Both the position numbers and the translations under genes were made by a program. From Eretmocerus hayati (lineage: Eukaryota; Arthropoda; Insecta; Hymenoptera; Aphelinidae), in NCBI GenBank assembly GCA_029851415.1, contig CM056742.1, positions 57,600,454-57,664,453 on the forward strand: a DNA stretch of 64,000 nt, read 5' to 3'. The notes under the pieces are model-generated. The model was not told where the DNA came from and did not search any database. It saw only the letters and a list, made by a program, of their open reading frames with translations. This document shows, piece by piece, positions 1 through 10,090 of the stretch. The first letter of the stretch is position 1, and the number at the start of each line of letters is the position of its first letter.

Positions 1-606
1 AAAATATCGAATTATGCTGGTTTTCCTCACTCCTGATTGGGTGGTCATCTCTCTGGTCTTTAATTTACAGCCATTACTGATTTCGAGTATTCCAGTTTTT
101 TGAATTCGGACGGCTTGGTCGGGGTGGTTTTCACATATGACGTTTCCGTGAGTGGGTTTGCCACTGAGAATAGCCAGGCTCCTTCAGATTTCAGCATGGC
201 CAAATGGTTGTAATCCCCACCGATGATGTTGATTTTGCATGAATTGAGGTTGCGGTTGTTCCCTAACAATAGTGATAGTTCGCAGTCTGCGCTCGTCACT
301 ACTCCCCGCAAAGGCTTTTTCGCGAAGCACATGTAGCCGTAATGTAAATTTTTGCATTCCTGGATGTCCCTTCATTGACCTTGAAGAAATACTGTTCGCC
401 CTCGTCTATTAAGAGGTAGTTGTTGGTTAGTTTGATGAGGGCGGCTTTCCCTCAATTGTCGCCTTCTTGGTCCACCGGTGTCGGATTCATCCTGTACATT
501 TGGTAATGTGTTTGGCTCGTTAAGGGCATATAGATTGAGGTGAATACCTTTTTGTCGTGATACACGGTGGCTAATTTGGACATTTTTACCGGTTCTCCTA
601 CTCTCA
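1..606 (-). pseudogene. Env remnant, C-terminal half, running off the left edge
   Basis: From 606 leftward the frame continues the provirus env after the foldback insertion: VYHDKKVFTSIYMPL and onward. An in-frame TGA occurs near 452, the frame continues to about 355, then shifts into the frame of 332-60. That frame contains a cysteine-bearing segment (CFAKKPLRG, then VVTSADCEL) resembling the cysteine-rich ectodomain of errantivirus envelopes. It stops at about 60; the membrane anchor is not seen, and the rest lies outside the window or is lost. At least one stop and one frameshift make it a pseudogene. Confidence 0.55.
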
Positions 607-608
607 TA

Positions 609-1845
609 CACTGTAAAAAATTGGTTGACTTTCCACCAAAATCGTCAACCAGTGGTTTGTTGTCAAAATCAACCAGCTGGTTGGAATTCAACCACTGGTT
701 GGAATTCAACCACTGGTTGACTTTGTCCCCACAGCGAATATATAAGGATGAATGCAGCGCCCACGATATTGGTCGATGGTGGTCTCCGGTTGACACTTTT
801 GATTCGGAAAAACAAGTTTCGTCATTTTTTTTCACAAACAAAGAGGGATAAACATTAGCCCCGGTCGCGTATGGACGACAAAGCGGGTTGCCTGTCCTGC
901 AGGAGTCGAATACACGTCGTAAGACTGGAGGGATGGATAGATGGAAGGATGGGGTGGGAGGGTAGATGGGATGTTTGGATCGATGGATGGATGGATGGAT
1001 GGATGGAATGGAACGGAATGGACCGGACCGAAATGGAACGGAACGGACCGGAATGGAACGGAGTGGAATTGAACGGAATGGACCGGAATGGAACGGAATG
1101 GACCGGACCGGACCGGAATGGAACGGAATGGACCGGACCGGACCGGAATGGAACGGAATGGAACGGAATGATATGGAATCCATTTCGTTCCGGTCGATCC
1201 CACCCAATTCAACTCCGTTCCATTTTGCCCCACCCGTTCCATTTTGCCCCATCCGGCCAGTTCCGTTCCCCTCCATCCAATTTGAGTCCGTTCCATTTTG
1301 CCCCGCCCGTTCCATTTTGCCCCATCCGGCCAGTTCCGTTCCCCTCCATCCAATGAGACTCCGTTCCATTTCGCCTCATTTCATTCCATTTCGCCCCATT
1401 CCGGTCCGTTCCATTCCGTTCCATCCATCCATCCATCCATCCCATCTACCCTCCCACCCCATCCGTCCATCTATCCATCCCTCCATTCTTACGTGTATTC
1501 GACTCCTGCAGGACAGGCAACCCGCTTTGTCGTCCATACGCGACCGGGGCTAATGTTTATCCCTCTTTGTTTGTGAAAAAAAATGACGAAACTTGTTTTT
1601 CCGAATCAAAAGTGTCAACCGGAGACCACCATCGACCAATATCGTGGGTGCCGCATTCATCCTTATATATTCGTTGTGGGAAAAAAGTCAACCAGTGGTT
1701 GGATAGGTAGTCAACCACTGGTTTGTGCCAAAAATCAACCAGCTGGTTGATTATAAACCAGCTGGTTGATTTTTGGGATAAACCAGTGGTTGAGGGAAAA
1801 ACTGCAACCACTGGTTGCAGTTTTTCCCACAAATTTTTTACAGTG
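609..1845. mobile_element. TA-flanked foldback element with satellite-like core and CAACCACTGGTTG subterminal palindromes
   Basis: Both ends read CACTGTAAAAAA inward and each is bordered by TA (607-608 and 1846-1847). Provirus env sequence resumes on either side if TA is counted once, so this is a clean insertion. Arms of roughly 570 bp are closely matched inverted copies, including the block with CGGGTTGCCTGTCCTGCAGG (about 880-905 and 1505-1530). Next to the ends are repeated self-complementary words such as CAACCACTGGTTG, CAACCAGTGGTTG and CAACCAGCTGGTTG. The core is a GGAAC/GGAATGG/ACCGG simple array on the left (about 1000-1170), mirrored as CCATTCCGTTCC and relatives on the right. Long frames inside are translations of this array. 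TA duplication hints at Tc1/mariner-type mobilisation, but no transposase is present. Confidence 0.85.
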
Positions 1846-1847
1846 TA

Positions 1848-2453
1848 TGCTCCAATGGTAGTGGGAACTTGTAATCTTTCGTGTGGCTGCTGACGTCCTG
1901 GTCAATGGTTTGGAGCATATTCGAAGTCAGGATCTCGGGGTGTGATTTCCCTTCCCTCAGATGCTGTAGTATGCTTAGAAAGCTATTGCTGGTCCGTGTC
2001 ATATGATTGAAGGTTCGCTTGGTTTCCCTGGCGAGAGCAAGTATTTCGAACAAATATGCGGTATCCACAAAGTTCATCTGTTTCAGGTTGTCTCTTATGT
2101 TGGTCAACATGTCGTGTTGTCGTCGGGTCACATTGTATAGCTCTCTTAAGGCTCCTGTGATTATACGTCAGCTCCGGTTGTGAATTTTGATCGGGTCCTT
2201 CTGGTCCGAGAGGAGGATATTCATGTTCTTGTCGATGTCCTCTACGTCTTCGGCGGTCAAAAGGCCAAATAAGCTTTTGCTTAAGGTTCCTATGATTCCT
2301 AGTGATACTACTCTGGTTACGCTTCTTGGCAGCCGTGATTGTTCCGGAGTGGTTTGCATTAGCGTGGCTCCTAGTTGTCGTATTTTTGCGTCTGTCGCCT
2401 TGAGTTGCTTTTCTTGTTGTTAGAAGTTTGCTGGGTCTATTATGGCGTTGCAA
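1848..2453 (-). pseudogene. Env remnant, central part with fusion-peptide-like region
   Basis: The frame running 2425 to 1848 contains a basic region followed by a glycine-rich hydrophobic run (VVSLGIIGTLSKSLFGLL). This is how the furin-type cleavage site and fusion peptide of errantivirus/baculovirus-F type envelope proteins look. A helical, polar region with many D/N/K residues follows. In the frame upstream of the basic region a TAA occurs near 2426. A frame change separates the 2168-2359 and 1838-2131 segments. The fragment ends exactly at the TA next to the foldback element at 609-1845. This is a remnant only. Confidence 0.6.
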
Positions 2454-2469
2454 CCCCTGGTTTAATTAT

Positions 2470-3637
2470 GGCACTGGTCGTTGCATTCTCCGTCGGGTCT
2501 CCGCATGGGGTACATCGTCTCCCTTATTCCAAGTGGAGGTCCCTGCCTCTCGGCTCAACCCTCCACTGGCTCCGACCCTGTGGACAGAGGCACGCCCTAT
2601 CATCGCGTCCTTGCGGACTACCGACTTATTCCGCCTCGGTGGGGTGGCAGCATCCCATCCAGTCGGCCAAACCGTCTGCCCCCCAGAATCCAACCCAATC
2701 ACGGGGCAGTAGCTGGCACGCAAGCGCACACAAATAAGGGCTCAGCCCCGACCCTGGGTACCTTTGTTAGAAGCCCTACGACTTCAGCTTTGAAAGGTCA
2801 CAGCCGAGGCCTCTTGCGAGGACACTCTCCCTGTTTTGCTCTCGCCCAGGCTGGTTACTGCTCGAGCGCTCCAACGGAGCATATGCTTTCCCACGTTTCA
2901 TAAATAGACCACGGTCTCGTGGTCTAACCCGTGGCCAGAGTAGTCGTCACGTATTCCCCTGTCGCGGTCAGCAGGTCCTTATGGCAATTCCAATCAAGAG
3001 CCTTGCGGCACTCACGATGGACTCGGTCCACCGAGGCCCCTTGCGGGTTACCTCTACCAATATCAGCCTTGATCAGTATTCACCTGAGGGCCGGGTACTA
3101 GGTGGTTTCGCCTGAGCTACTAACACTTTTCACAGCTTGCTCATTCCAGTGACACACAGACTCCACTGTGAACGTTTGACTGGTAACCGTCGAGATTCCT
3201 CCCTATATTTAGTCCTTCATCGGTACCGGCCGGAGGACCGGTTACTAGGTGCGTTCGTTGACGCTCCTAACACTGTTCTTACTCGGTTTGCTCGTACCAG
3301 TGTCTCTTGGGGTCCCCGCCACCTCACGTTTGACGGGTCACCGTCGAGGGTCTTAGCTTCTATTCCTAGTGTTTCACAATCTCCGTCTTGAGCGTTTGAC
3401 TGGTCGCCGTCCAGGTTCTTCCTCGGATACCCTCTCCCATTTATGATTCAAGCCCGGCTCAATGGTCGTGGCCGCGCCGAGATTAGGTTCTCGGAGGGAC
3501 GTCATTCCCTCGACCCAAGGGTCTCCTTACGAGAACTCGGGAAACAGGAGGGTCATCACTCCCCCGGCCGCATGGGGTGTGAACACATGTTACTAATAGT
3601 AGAGTAAGTGAGCCCCGAAAAGACGCTTCCTTTTAGG
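2470..3637. repeat. Unassigned GC-rich block with degenerate ~150-bp tandem repeats
   Basis: This stretch is richer in G+C than its surroundings and has no convincing coding frame. A motif like GTTTGACTGGTAACCGTCGAG recurs in variant form near 3174, 3331 and 3393. Paired blocks (CCGGGTACTAGGTGG near 3091 and CCGGTTACTAGGTGC near 3237, each followed by CTAACACT and a TTGCTC/CCAGTG block) indicate a tandem unit near 150 bp. It separates two env fragments, so it is probably another insertion into the provirus, but I found no terminal repeats or target duplication. It could be an LTR fragment or an unclassified non-autonomous element. Confidence 0.45.
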
Positions 3638-5190
3638 AGTAACCGGCTAAACTCTTCCAAACCCTCCAATTGTGGGCTGAAACGATAGGTCATACCTCCA
3701 GTTGATAGTACCAGAGGTTGTTCTTGTTAAATATTTGGGGGAACCTATAAACAAACATAAGAAATATGGCAAAATTGGCATTTTTTGAAATTTCTCCACT
3801 GTATTTCAAAACCGATGGCTTTTGGTGGAAAATAACATTTGTAACATCTTGTAGATCTTAAAAAGGTCTATAAAGATTTTCCAGTACATTTTCCTGAAAA
3901 ATGTCTTGGTTCCGAAATATTGACAAAAATAGCGGGAAAATCTCTCGGTTCTCGTCATTTTTCCATTTTATCACACGAAAGACGCATCTCTCGGGAGAAG
4001 TGAATCAGATCTTTTCTGTGGAACTTTGGAGGATGTACAAGAAAGGCCCTCATGAATTTCCTTCTGAAGTGGAGCAGTTTCGAGCCATGGCCGAAATAGC
4101 GAAAAAAAATTTCTACTGTCTCGATTCATTTCAATGTAAATCGAGGTATATCCACGTTGCCTACAATAGGGGTCTTTTTTATCAAGAAACTGCTTACCGA
4201 CCGAGCAAGGCATTTCAAATGAATCTACAGAGAATCTTGCTGATACTTCCCTGAAAAATGGATTGATCTCGAGTTATCGACAAAATTAGCGTGAAAAAAC
4301 TCTTGATTTTTGTCATTTTCCCATTTTGTCTCACGATAGACGCATCTTTAGTAAAAAGAGGTCCTCATCAACTCCTTCCTAACATGAAGTAGTTTCAAAC
4401 TACAGGTGGAATAGCGAGAAGATTTTCCGAACAGTGCATATTTTTTCCATTGAATATGGAATGAACTCACTCCTGCACATATTGGACCTAACTCATTCAG
4501 AACGAACGAAATTTGGCTTAGGAGGTAGAACTAATTTGGATATCGAATTTACATATACTGTTTATTATACGGATTGAAAGTACACATAACATGCAAAAAC
4601 ATCATTTTTTAATACTCTCCAAACATGGGAACGAATGATAGCATCCACAAGACATCGTTGACTATTGAATCTCAGACAACTCTTTCCCTGTTGAAAACGA
4701 TAGATTTACACTTCACCAACTCACTTATATCTCTAACGTGTTTTTGTCGATCTTGAGAAGTTTGAAGAACCATCAGCAACTGGGCCTTTCTTGTATATCC
4801 TCAGAAGTTCTACAAAAAGAGACTGATTCACTCTTCCCGAGAGATGCGTCCATTGTGAGATAAAATGGAGAAATGACAAAAATTGAGAGATCTTCCCGCT
4901 ATATTGTCGATAACTCGAATTCAATCCATTTTTCAGAAGAGTGTACCAGAAGTTTTCTGTAGATCTTTTTAAGGTCCACGGAAAGTTACTGCTGCTATCC
5001 TTCTCGAGAACCCATCGTTTTTAAGATATAGTGGAAAAATGAAAAAATGCCAATTTTGCCATATTTTCCATGTTTATTGATAGGTTCCCCCAAATATTCA
5101 ACAGAAAAACTTCTGGTACTATAAACTGGAGGTATGACCTATCGTCTGAGCCACAATTGGAGGATTTGGAAGAGTTTAGCCGGTTAGTGG
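3638..5190. mobile_element. Long foldback (inverted-repeat) element, ~1.55 kb
   Basis: Sequence from about 3638 inward is mirrored by the reverse complement of sequence ending near 5190. Shared blocks include the CCGGCTAAACTCTTCC end, the ATAGGTCATACCTCCAGT block, the GGGGGAACCTAT block and the CGCATCTCTCGGGA block (near 3985 and 4847). Arms are about 450 bp and visibly diverged. The interior (about 4250-4420) holds an extra direct copy of part of the left arm. No transposase is encoded; short frames inside it are by-products of the arms. It sits inside the provirus env region, so it inserted later. The target duplication could not be fixed because both edges are degenerate. Confidence 0.7.
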
Positions 5191-5208
5191 ACGAATTCAG
5201 GAGCTTAC

Positions 5209-5445
5209 TTACTTGAATATAATATGCTCGACGGTGATGTTCGGGGTATGATTTTGTACGAACTCTTCAATATCTAGTCTTATCATTATCTGCCAACTAG
5301 CTTTCTGAAGATATATTCGTCCCATGTGCACGAAGTGTAATCCTGAGCTGTGGTTGAATCGAATCAGCCCCTCGACGGGTTGTTCCTCGCTGATCCCTCT
5401 GGCCGCGTAAAGTGCCATGATTCCAATATCCCAAAATAGCTCCAT
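5209..5445 (-). pseudogene. Env remnant, N-terminal part
   Basis: A 78-residue frame starts with a hydrophobic stretch that could be a signal peptide (LFWDIGIMALY). It continues with a segment containing NHSSGLHFVHMG, in the position and style of the N-terminal region of errantivirus envelope proteins, which are related to baculovirus F fusion proteins. It lies directly downstream of the integrase C-terminus, as env does in this element class. The frame stops at 5209, just before the right edge of a foldback element at about 5190. The rest of env resumes far to the left. Function as an entry protein is known only for the family. This copy is broken. Confidence 0.55.
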
Positions 5446-5527
5446 TTTGTGGGGTTTTCATTATCAAAATTTTTAGGAAAAGTCCTTAGTGATTCTCGGT
5501 AGGCGCAGCTTTCAATTCGTCCAGGTA

Positions 5528-6789
5528 TTACCTAATTAATCTTCCATCTGGTAACTTTAGGATAACGTTCTTCCGGCCTATTATCTTGATGACTCCAAGT
5601 GGTTGGTTATAGAATCTGTCAAATTTGTGTGTGCGAGGCTCCTTAATCACCCAGGCGCATTGCCCTATTTGGATTTTGCTTGGCTTGAGTTTTTTCGTCA
5701 AACCTTCATTTTTCCTTGACCTTTTCTCGGATCTGTTTTTCTCTGGCTGCAACTTGCATTCCTGCTAGCCTTTGTTTCAAATCTTGTGAGTGTAGGTTGT
5801 ATATTCTTAATTTATCTTCGCTAGGTATTCTGATGGGGAGTCTTGCGATCCGGCCGTAAACTGGTTCGGAGGGGCTGAAATTAGTGGAGGCGTGGGTGCT
5901 GGTGTTATACGTGAAGGCAGCGGAGGGCGCTAAGTGATCCCAGTCGTCGTACTTGTCTGAGTAAGGACGGATAAAATCTCTTAGGGGGGCGTGGCTTCGT
6001 TCCAACGCGCCGTTTGTTTCAGGTACCCGGAGCTAGTTCGGTGATTGATTTTGAATACGCACAGTAGTGCTTCGATTAATTCGGACATGAAACTCGTTCC
6101 TCTATCTGAAAGTATTGCTCACGGGGCCCCGTGGTGGCGAATGAGATTTTTGGCTAAGGCTTCAGCGACGGTGGTGGCGCGGAGTTCTCGTAAGGGTGCC
6201 AAAATGATGTATCCCGTAAGATTACACTGCATGGTCAAAAAGTGGAACGGTTGCCTCTGGGGGTAGTTCGTGATTTACCGACAGTATCGATGGAGACCTT
6301 GTCGAATGCTTCGATGGGCGTGTCGGTGATTATCACGGGCTCTCGTGCTTTTACTCGGGTTAAATTCCTTTGCTGGCAGTTTGGACATCGTCTGATGTAG
6401 CCTAGTATGTCGTTTCTCATTCCGGGCCAGTAGTATCTTTCACGTATTTTTTGGTAAGTTTGGTTGATCCCTTTGTGTCCCCCTATCAAGGTGTCGTGTA
6501 GGGCGTTGATGCTTTCTTTTCTATCTTCTTTTTCCCGAAGTTCTCCCTTTCCGTAGCAGATGTTGATGGTGACGGGTTGTGTCATAAAGGTGTCTGCAAT
6601 GAGCTCCATTGTTACTCCTGGATCTAGGGGGTCCATCAATTCTCCTCTCCTTGAGATACGGAAACTTTGGTAGTCTTTGCTGGTCAGTAGAGACTTCAGG
6701 TTTTCGAGCGCTCCCTTGATGTATTGGAAATTTGATGATTCTAACTCCCAATAAGTACTATTGCTACGCCAGGAATACATACAGCACAA
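5528..6789 (-). pseudogene. Pol remnant: integrase zinc-binding, catalytic core and C-terminal parts
   Basis: The first segment (6789-6235) carries the integrase H-H-C-C zinc-binding module: a histidine pair around GHKG, then the Y-Y-W-P-G-M block and a C-x2-C pair (RCPNCQQ). It enters the core with a D-T-V-G stretch. The next segment (about 6266-6006) continues the core with LSDRGTSF and a downstream glutamate region. The pieces at 6005-5706 and 5752-5528 give the C-terminal integrase region, ending in a basic, GPY/F-like stretch. Reading frame changes near 6240, 6010 and 5720 show at least three frameshifts. Sequence before the zinc-binding module is consistent with the RNase H-to-integrase linker. 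It belongs to the provirus and precedes env, as expected. Confidence 0.8.
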
Positions 6790-6859
6790 TCTAGGATCAC
6801 CGAAGGAAATTTCGAGCCAAATCCTTCTTCTGAGAGTTGCTGCAGAGGAATTCCAGAGG

Positions 6860-8450
6860 CATATTGAGCTCAGTATTGTCGTGAATTACAGTCGATCCGA
6901 TGTGGAATACTGGGATTTTTTCCCTCAATCGTACTACTGCCAAGCTAAGGACCATTTCAGCTTGTTACGAGTCCAACAGTGAATATTTTGAGCCCGGTGT
7001 CATGACCCCGAATCACTGCAGCGTGATCTGAAACCAAGATTGAGCCGAAATCATCGGGAATCCGTGCGGATCCCACGGAAAATGACGAGTTTCAGGAGGG
7101 AAATCATACTACTGCCAACTCAAGAACGATCTCATCGAGTTCCAAGTTTGCCAGTGGATTTTTTGGGCACATTTCCGTGTCTGAGAACCACTGCAGTGCG
7201 ATCGGGGACCGATGTTTGGGCCAGAGTACTCGCAAATCAGCGCGGGTCCTATAGGAAATGATGGGTTCTAGGGCATGAATCCTACTCCTGCCAACCTGAT
7301 GATGGATTTAGAACATCCTGGATTCTGCTAGAAGTATTTTGGTGCCGGTCCCGTGTCTGACGCTAACTGCAGTGCGATCTGCGATCGGTATTGGGCCCAG
7401 AATTGTGGGAATCTTCTGCGGATCCTACAGATAACGATGATTTTTAAGGGGTAAATCGTACTACTGCCAACTGGATGATGAATTCAGTACGTTCTGGGAT
7501 TGACTAAAAATATTTCAGGCCCAGTTTCGTGGCTCAGGGGCACTGCAGCGCGAACCAAGATCGGTGTTGGGCCCAGGGTCATCGGGAATGACTGCAAATC
7601 GTATTCTAAATCATGCATTCTGGGGGATAAATCCTATTCCTGCCGAATGGATGAGGGTTCCAGTTGATACTGGGATCGATTAGAGATATTTTGAGCTCAG
7701 TCCTGTTACTCAGATCCACTGCAGTGGGATGTGAGACCAGTATTGGGCCCCGAATCGTCGGAGATCCGTGCGGATCCGACGGAAAATGACGATTCCTAGG
7801 GAGTGAGTCGTACCACTGCCGAATGGTAGATGAACCCAGTACATCCTGGGATTGACTAAAAATATTTTGGGCCCAGTCCCGTGACTTAAAGTCACGACAG
7901 TGCGATCTGCGATCGGTATTGGGCCCAGAATCGGCAGAAACTTCTGCGGATCCTACAGAAAATGACGATTTCTATGGGGTGAATCGTACTACTGCCAACT
8001 GGATGATGAATCTAGTACATCCTGGGATTGACAAGAAATATCTCGGGCCCAGTCCCGTGGCTCAAAGTCACTGCAGCGCGATCTGAGATCGGTATTGGGC
8101 CCCTGATCATCGGGAATGACTGTGAATTCTGTGGAAAATTATGAATTCAGGAGGTATATTGTCCTACTGCCAACTTGGAAACTCATGAAGTACATCCGAG
8201 TTTCTCTCAAAATATTTTGGGCCCGGTCTCGTGTCCCAGAGTCATTGCAGAGCAATTGGCGATTGGTATTGGGCCTGGAACGGTCGGAAGTTGCTGCTGA
8301 TGGGATAGGGAAAGGTCAATTTTACGTGATGAATCCTCCCACTGCCAATCTGGAAACAATCACGGTTCATCTTGAGCCCACCCGGATATGTCTTGGGCCC
8401 TGTCCAATATCTCAGAATAATTTCTGCTCGATCCTAGGTCGATTTGAATC
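6860..8450. repeat. Satellite array 1: ~176-bp monomers, forward orientation
   Basis: About nine diverged monomers are marked by the recurring block TACTACTGCCAAC and variants near 6930, 7109, 7283, 7461, 7635, 7811, 7988, 8163 and 8336, spaced close to 176 bp. Each unit also has a GGGCCCAG block, a GTGAC/TCA.AGTCAC block and CTGCGGATCCTACAG. The same unit occurs in reverse orientation in the array at 11880-16900. Short frames here are by-products of the repeat. Confidence 0.85.
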
Positions 8451-8892
8451 TTAATTATTCTATTAAATACACTATTCCAACTAATACAGAGGAATAATGG
8501 ATGGTACAGATATTCGGAGGAATATTGCGTGCGATTCATCCTTCCATGTAGAGGTATTCTTGATCCATCATATGACATGGTGCACTAGCAATGACTCATA
8601 AATTGTTATGATTATTGACGGCCGAAATAAAATGTACCGAAAGACGTGACCCTTCTCCCCCCCCCTCCCTGTCTCGTACTTGATTGGAACGGACCTGCGA
8701 TATTCTACAGATACCGCCCTCTATCTTCACATGATGTCTTCCTGTCATCGCGGGGATATTAGTTGAATGAAACCAAAATGCTGAGTTCTATGCGATACCC
8801 ATCTTTTGAACAAAGAAATCTCAGTCAGAACAACGTGAAGTACATAACGAGTAAGTACTAGACAAAACCATAGGGAATGCTGAGTGATTCCG
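8451..8892. other. Spacer between satellite and gene remnant, no feature seen
   Basis: AT-rich unique-looking DNA follows the last monomer. It contains a short C-rich run near 8650 and no coding frame or repeat that I could support. Confidence 0.4.
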
Positions 8893-9201
8893 TCAGTCAT
8901 AATCAATGTACTCAGGGTCACTCTCTACATCTTCTTTGTCATTTGAGCTGTCATCGCTGTCATCATCGTCAGAGTGGCTACTATCATAGTCATCATTATC
9001 GTGTTCAATAACATCATCGCATTCAGTATCATCATCATTTTTCGATTCATTGGACCTGTCATCAGCAAATCGTGAGCCATCAATGGGATACTGATCAGCA
9101 TCCCTCACGATGTCTATTGTTTCATCGGCTCGTGGCTGAATCAGCGACAACATTTCATCCGTCAATAGAGATTTCTTCTGTTTCTTTACCTTTCTTATCA
9201 T
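8893..9201 (-). CDS. Acidic C-terminal-like open frame (possible last exon of a remnant gene)
   Basis: A 102-residue frame begins with a basic patch (KKQKK) and ends in a long run of D, E and S residues before the stop (ending PEYIDYD). Acidic tails like this are common in nuclear proteins. It lies on the same strand as, and about 530 bp downstream of, the exon-like segment at 9733-10028, so it could be the last exon of the same gene or gene remnant. I do not recognise a family. No poly(A) signal or splice acceptor was established with confidence. It may also be a chance frame in GA-rich sequence. Confidence 0.3.
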   Translation of the reverse strand: MIRKVKKQKKSLLTDEMLSLIQPRADETIDIVRDADQYPIDGSRFADDRSNESKNDDDTECDDVIEHDNDDYDSSHSDDDDSDDSSNDKEDVESDPEYIDYD

Positions 9202-9732
9202 CGATATCCGCGGATCTGAGTTGAGGAGTAGGCGTTGAAATACGTCTTTATTAGTTGAAACCCTGTAAGTAATTCATGATAGATCAGTACGACAATCACA
9301 TTGCCAAAAAGCGCATACCCCATTCCCACGAGGAATTATTCCTCAATTGAGTAACAGAATCCCATTTTTGTCAACTCATGATGATTCATGGAAGTCACGG
9401 CTTTGTACTCGATGTAGGAAGCTTTGGTTTGATAGTGATGAGCGGAGACTTGATGTTTCCTATCAAGAAAGCCGATGTTTCGAGGGAAATTTCTCGTCAC
9501 TTCACGTGAGAAAAGTTTATATGCCCGTAAGACGTGTATTAGAGATCCAATTCCCACATGAGTTGTTCTCGAAGAAATCCCGTTGAATCATAATTTTCCT
9601 AACGGTAGACGAGTCATGGTCTCTCTAATTATGAAATTAATAAGCCCTAGCTCACTGGGCAAAGAAGTCAATTATCACCGAATCACCGTCACCGTGACAG
9701 TTGATAATGCTGTCATCGCTGTATCAGGTCTT

Positions 9733-10028
9733 TCACCTGTCGCATCTTCTCGCCCTGTGATTTCTGTAGGATTTGAGAACTCTGTGGATGCTCTCGAGGG
9801 GCTCTTCTGAGTACAAGCCCATCGCTGGATTCAGTTTCCTCAGAAATAGGTATCCGCGAATCAATATTAGATGCAAGGTTGTGGGAATGTAATACCAGTC
9901 GTAAAACTCGACGAATCGTCTTGCGGTGACAATACAATATCCTCGAAAGGCTCCGATATTCACAACTTCTCCACAAGGGATCATACCCAGAATTCTTGCA
10001 ATTCTGACCAGGAGGCGTACGTCAAAAC
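9733..10028 (-). pseudogene. Exon-like fragment resembling an uncharacterised arthropod repeat-associated protein family
   Basis: On the minus strand a good 3' splice site (TACATCCCACAG) ends at 10029. It is followed by an open frame of ~98 residues beginning GFDVRLLVRIARILG. It then includes an IPTTLHLILIRG segment and a SEEPLESIHRVLKSYRNHRARR segment. The pattern (P-T-T-x-H-x-x-L-I-x-G, then L-x-S-E-E plus basic helix) matches my recollection of uncharacterised insect proteins found in many copies. In those the usual motif is LSEEAQEARNKD. The frame ends at a stop near 9733. Further similarity would require a frameshift, because a KDLIQR continuation lies in another frame at 9713. Probably a degenerate gene or transposon-associated gene; function unknown. 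Confidence 0.4.
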
Positions 10029-10090
10029 CTGTGGGATGTATGACTCATTACATCTTTCCTCCGTATTGCTCCTATTTCTTGCAACGATAA

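Larger units (their letters stand above)
1..6789 (-). mobile_element. Decayed env-bearing Gypsy-type provirus (errantivirus-like), split by later insertions
   Basis: Reading the minus strand from 6789 towards 1, one sees in order the end of pol (integrase), then env fragments. This is the order of insect Gypsy elements that carry an envelope gene. The copy is truncated upstream: coding stops near 6785, where satellite-like DNA begins, so gag, protease and most of reverse transcriptase are absent. The env part is split by a foldback element at 609-1845, a second foldback at about 3638-5190 and an unassigned block at about 2470-3637. Frameshifts and stop codons occur in both pol and env, so it is dead. 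No LTR was identified; the 3' part runs off the left edge. The class is well supported by motif order, the exact lineage is not. Confidence 0.75.

Noticed and set aside
452..1576. Long open frames on both strands, rich in G/W/M/N/E or S/I/P/F/H/R residues
   Set aside because: They translate the GGAAT/GGAACGG-type simple array in the foldback element and have no protein features.
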